Below are positions 6,606-8,853 of a stretch of 8,853 nucleotides of DNA, piece after piece (the stretch's first letter is position 1; the number at the start of each line of letters is the position of its first letter). The notes beneath the pieces were generated by a model. It searched no databases. It saw only the letters and a list, made by a program, of their open reading frames with translations, and was not told the DNA's origin. The stretch covers positions 1 through 8,853 of the forward strand of contig JAITNR010000203.1 in assembly GCA_031290375.1 (NCBI GenBank). Reading direction: 5' to 3'. The stretch is from Prevotellaceae bacterium. GTDB lineage: Bacteria > Bacteroidota > Bacteroidia > Bacteroidales > Paludibacteraceae. A program made the translations under genes and the position numbers.

Positions 6606-7909
6606 TCTTTTACAAAGGTTGAAGAACTGGTTTGTCCTCCAACAAGATAAATTTTTACTTTGTCCTTATCCAAAGCCACCTGAGCATTGTAGCGATTAAC
6701 ATACAGAGAGTTAATTCTCATATTCTCAAGCAGTGCTTTCCACGAAAGACCAAAATCGGGAGAATATAACTGAAAATCATCAGTTAAAACTCCACTTGCA
6801 TCCTTGCCGCCAATCATCATCAGATGATTGTCATATTGAAAGACGGCAACGCCCGAACGGACAGAAAACCAGTTGCCCGTAATGGCGAGATTAGCCCAAT
6901 ATGAACCGTTTTCAGTACTCCAAACGGAGTTGAGCAGATTTCCATTCAAATCTTCACCGCCTACAACAAATGCTCTTTGGTTACCTGCCGTTACAGAAGT
7001 ATCCACACAGATACCTGCTCCACTAACGGGAAAAGTACTTGAAAGAGTGGTTTTTTGAGACCAGACAAAAGAAGTTGTATCTAATTCGTACAATTTCAAT
7101 TCGTTATTATTAATCCCGTAAATTTTCTCATTAAGTACAAAAAGCATATTATCGACTGTATTTGAAGAACCGTGTTGATCCCAATTTGCGCCGTCAGAAG
7201 ATATATAAACGCTGTTGTTGTCGAAAACATACAATTTTGAGGACAGTTCAACAATATATTTAATATCAGCACTATTTGGAAAACCGACGAGGGTATTTTC
7301 AGTCCAGACGGAACCGTTATCAGATGTGTAGAGCTTAACGGCACTGCCTGTGTTTATGTACAAATTCAATTTGTCGTTGAAAAACAGCAATTTTTCCCCA
7401 ACCGCATTGTCAGGATAAACCTGCAATTGCGATGTAAGCCCTTTCCAGACGTATAAATTGGGGTCGTTCTTGTGACCACGAACATTTATGGAGTACGTTT
7501 TAGTTGTCTTTTTATCCTTTGCCGTAGTTACAATTTTTACGGGAATGGAGTCGGAAAAATCAATCACAGGCAGGCTGGTTACAGTGCTTCCATCGTATTG
7601 GTAAGCAACAGTGTCCTTGCCGCTCATTATCACAATCGAAGACAAAGCACTACCCAGAATAATCGGTCTGAGCGAATCCAATTTCGTTGTATATGAGAGC
7701 GAGTCCGTGTTGTGTATTTCACCGTATCCGTTGCCGTCTGCATCGTGGTTAATAGTAAATGCTACCGAATATTCGAGGCTGGTAGAAGTGGCACTAATCA
7801 CGTTGAAAGAGGTGATATTAGCGTTTTTATCTTCGGCAGTTGCACTGGTATCAACGCAGGAAGTTAGGGCAGCAGCCAATATCGTCAGAATTACAAAGTA
7901 CTTTTTCAT
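6551..7909 (-). CDS. Lipoprotein with cadherin-like N-terminus and beta-propeller repeats, DUF6242-like
   Basis: A 452-residue protein with a lipoprotein signal: MKKYFVILTI, then the lipobox LTSC with Cys18 as lipidation site. It is therefore probably anchored in the outer membrane. Residues 29-145 form a beta-sandwich-like region ending in KTYSINVRGHKND, typical of Bacteroidota modules that precede propellers. Residues 155-450 are repetitive. Asp-box-like turns occur at YTSDNGSVWTEN (194-205), ISSDGANWDQ (236-245), STENGSYWAN (331-340) and YSPDFGLSWKAL (382-393). Kelch-like VGG/IGG strands occur near 316-318, 366-368 and 423-425. Together these suggest a six- or seven-bladed propeller. The architecture matches, from memory, DUF6242 proteins of Bacteroidales. 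No catalytic residues are recognised, and function is unknown. The ATG is preceded by a good promoter (8002-8031), and the 3' end overlaps aroA. Confidence 0.85.
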   Translation of the reverse strand: MKKYFVILTILAAALTSCVDTSATAEDKNANITSFNVISATSTSLEYSVAFTINHDADGNGYGEIHNTDSLSYTTKLDSLRPIILGSALSSIVIMSGKDTVAYQYDGSTVTSLPVIDFSDSIPVKIVTTAKDKKTTKTYSINVRGHKNDPNLYVWKGLTSQLQVYPDNAVGEKLLFFNDKLNLYINTGSAVKLYTSDNGSVWTENTLVGFPNSADIKYIVELSSKLYVFDNNSVYISSDGANWDQHGSSNTVDNMLFVLNEKIYGINNNELKLYELDTTSFVWSQKTTLSSTFPVSGAGICVDTSVTAGNQRAFVVGGEDLNGNLLNSVWSTENGSYWANLAITGNWFSVRSGVAVFQYDNHLMMIGGKDASGVLTDDFQLYSPDFGLSWKALLENMRINSLYVNRYNAQVALDKDKVKIYLVGGQTSSSTFVKDCWLGMKNELAWTIQPSN

Positions 7910-8001
7910 TTAATTATCTAATTATTTTATGATTTATCAATTTAAACTTATCTGTCATTATGGCATTGCTTCACTTTCAAATTTGCCTTAATTACAACAT
8001 G

Positions 8002-8031
8002 CAAAATTAATACAAATTATTAAATAACAAA
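8002..8031 (-). promoter_or_regulatory. Bacteroidota-type promoter for the lipoprotein-aroA operon
   Basis: On the minus strand, TTTG (8031-8028) is followed after 18 nt by TAATTTTG (8009-8002). The pair fits the -33 TTTG and -7 TAnnTTTG consensus of the Bacteroidota primary sigma factor. Transcription would begin near 7997, giving a leader of roughly 90 nt before the ATG at 7909. aroA has no promoter of its own that I can see. Confidence 0.7.
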
Positions 8032-8380
8032 GCACAAAGTTGTAAAAAAAATCGTTTCCCGTTTTTTATCGGGTCAAAACCGTTACCATAAACTCCTCTG
8101 ACAGTGCTTTGAGAGATAAATGCTGTGTTGTCAATGGGTGCGTATCAACCTAAAAAGTTGCAGAACCTCAGAGCATTTTGCCATTACCATCATCACTTTT
8201 TCTATTATTTGTCAGACAGTTCGAATAGCAATTCTATTTCATAAGACGAGTCTATTACAAAGCCACCATTACTTTTGAAACCCCAAATAATTAAATTTGA
8301 CTATTACCGACTATATCAACATTAAGGCTAATTCTTTTGGGGGCTGTTATTGTTTTTGAAATCCCCCTCTAAATATTAAA

Positions 8381-8547
8381 AATTTTAAATGAATATCGTA
8401 TCTAATACCTGAATCACTTCCAAATACCCGTCATTGCAGGCTTGACCCGCAATCCCCTGTTTTTAGGACTTATTTAGATGGGGATTGCGGGTCAAGCCCG
8501 CAATGACGCACGTTTTCAGGATGTTATACGTATAATCATTAAAAATT
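8381..8547. mobile_element. MITE/REP-like nested palindromic element
   Basis: The core is a 29-bp inverted repeat (8429-8457 and 8480-8508) matching at 28 of 29 positions around a 22-nt loop. The single difference is G-U on the minus strand. Each arm contains its own smaller palindrome: in the right arm ATTGCGGG and CCCGCAAT surround 5 nt. Imperfect complementarity continues outward: 8381-8413 against 8515-8547 share a TTCAGG block and an ATACG/TCATT-containing stretch with small gaps. The whole unit, about 167 bp, could fold into one long hairpin. The core resembles dispersed intergenic repeats seen in many bacterial genomes. It encodes no protein, so mobilisation in trans is inferred. Confidence 0.65.
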
Positions 8548-8553
8548 ACCAAC

Positions 8554-8591
8554 AAAAAAAATCAGACAACCCCATTCAGAGATTGTCCGAT
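8554..8591 (-). terminator. Orphan rho-independent terminator, leftward
   Basis: On the minus strand ATCGGACAA (8591-8583) pairs with TTGTCTGAT (8569-8561) as 9 bp with one G-U, followed by T8. On the plus strand the same position is an A-C mismatch, so the hairpin is built for leftward transcripts. No leftward gene precedes it in the window: only about 60 bp separate it from the IS1595-type element. It probably belongs to a gene now beyond that insertion. An alternative stem uses 8562-8570 with 8599-8607 (9 bp perfect). Confidence 0.7.
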
Positions 8592-8646
8592 GTTCGTTGT
8601 TGTCTGAACTGTGATTTTAATGTGATTAAAATGATTGGTATAAGCG

Positions 8647-8677
8647 TTTAGGTTGCCCAAAAAAAATGCTACCTTTG
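8647..8677 (+). promoter_or_regulatory. Promoter of the IS1595-family transposase, overlapping the probable IS left end
   Basis: TACCTTTG (8670-8677) fits the Bacteroidota -7 consensus exactly. TTTA at 8647-8650 lies 19 nt upstream as a near-consensus -33 element. Expected initiation lies within a few bases of the GTG at 8682. GCTAC and GTAGC (8668-8672 and 8677-8681) form a 5-bp palindrome over the -7 element. The IS terminus probably starts near GGTTGCCC at 8651, which would leave the -33 element in flanking DNA. Confidence 0.55.
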
Positions 8678-8681
8678 TAGC

Positions 8682-8853
8682 GTGAAAACAAGAGAAAAAT
8701 TTACAGGAGTGAATTCAATAGAATTTTATAAACACTTTCAAAGCGATGAGGATTGCTACAAATATATTGCCGACATAAAATGGAAAAACGGCTATGTTTG
8801 TAAAAGATGTAACAATACAACATATTGTAATGGCAAAAAACCATATTCAAAAC
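8682..8853 (+). CDS. IS1595-family transposase, N-terminal part (runs off window)
   Basis: The first 57 codons of a gene that continues past the window. The peptide holds a short N-terminal stretch with SIEFYKHFQSDEDCYKYI (12-29), then IKWKNGYVCKRC (32-43) with Cys40-x2-Cys43, then TTYCNGKKPYSK. This is the N-terminal zinc-ribbon region that precedes the ISXO2-like DDE domain in IS1595-family transposases; the second cysteine pair and the catalytic residues lie outside. No ATG is in frame: GTG at 8682 is the likely start because it lies just after the promoter, with GTG at 8709 as the alternative. Upstream the frame is closed by TAG at 8649-8651. Completeness of the element cannot be judged here. 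Confidence 0.85.
   Translation, partial: MKTREKFTGVNSIEFYKHFQSDEDCYKYIADIKWKNGYVCKRCNNTTYCNGKKPYSK

Larger units (their letters stand above)
7910..8650. other. Gene-poor region with palindromic element and orphan terminator
   Basis: About 740 bp without a convincing gene. It holds the leftward promoter at 8002-8031, a weak leftward hairpin (CCCG/CGGG near 8060-8074) followed on that strand by T8, a G5/C5 inverted repeat (8339-8343 with 8363-8367), the MITE-like palindrome (8381-8547) and a leftward terminator (8554-8591). Short open frames here (for example minus 8205-8300 and plus 8134-8244) are under 40 codons and unrecognised. Confidence 0.6.

Noticed and set aside
8134..8244. 36-residue plus-strand open frame starting MGAYQPKKLQ
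   Set aside because: It is short and unrecognised, with His/Phe/Tyr-rich low complexity and no promoter match. It is more likely noise in the intergenic region.
8429..8508. Possible two-repeat CRISPR remnant
   Set aside because: The similar 29-nt units are inverted rather than direct, and there is no third repeat or cas gene. A palindromic element explains it better.

Overview
The window looks like a chromosomal stretch from a member of the Bacteroidota, probably Bacteroidales. Three things point there. A large secreted protein ends in a type IX secretion (T9SS) type A sorting domain. Matches to the Bacteroidota -7 promoter consensus TAnnTTTG precede several genes, while Shine-Dalgarno sequences are not evident. 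Two partial insertion-sequence transposases resemble types common in that phylum. Intergenic DNA is very AT-rich.

Layout, left to right. Positions 1-216 hold the 3' end of a probable IS transposase (+). A strong terminator at 354-385 closes a leftward gene (415-2556) for a 713-residue T9SS-secreted, multidomain, adhesin-like protein with fibronectin type III modules. A gene-free region (2557-3345) carries short repeats and inverted repeats and leads into purF (3346-4740, +), the Fe-S type glutamine PRPP amidotransferase that opens purine synthesis. A GNAT acetyltransferase gene follows 30 nt later and is probably cotranscribed. Converging on this pair are two leftward genes: a lipoprotein of beta-propeller type, DUF6242-like (6551-7909), and an overlapping aroA-like EPSP synthase gene (5343-6605). 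Their shared promoter is visible at 8002-8031. A second gene-poor region (7910-8650) contains a nested palindromic, MITE-like element (8381-8547) and an orphan leftward terminator (8554-8591). The window ends in the first 57 codons of an IS1595-family transposase (8682 onward).

The genes do not form one pathway. purF and aroA are housekeeping biosynthesis genes set between surface-protein genes, and the segment has a different IS family at each end. The most unusual point is the AroA homologue: it keeps the fold and many catalytic residues but has lost several highly conserved ligand residues, including the equivalent of E. coli Arg344, and it has no ATG start. I found no CRISPR array, tRNA, rRNA, recognisable riboswitch or defence system. 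Nothing here clearly amounts to a new multi-gene system.
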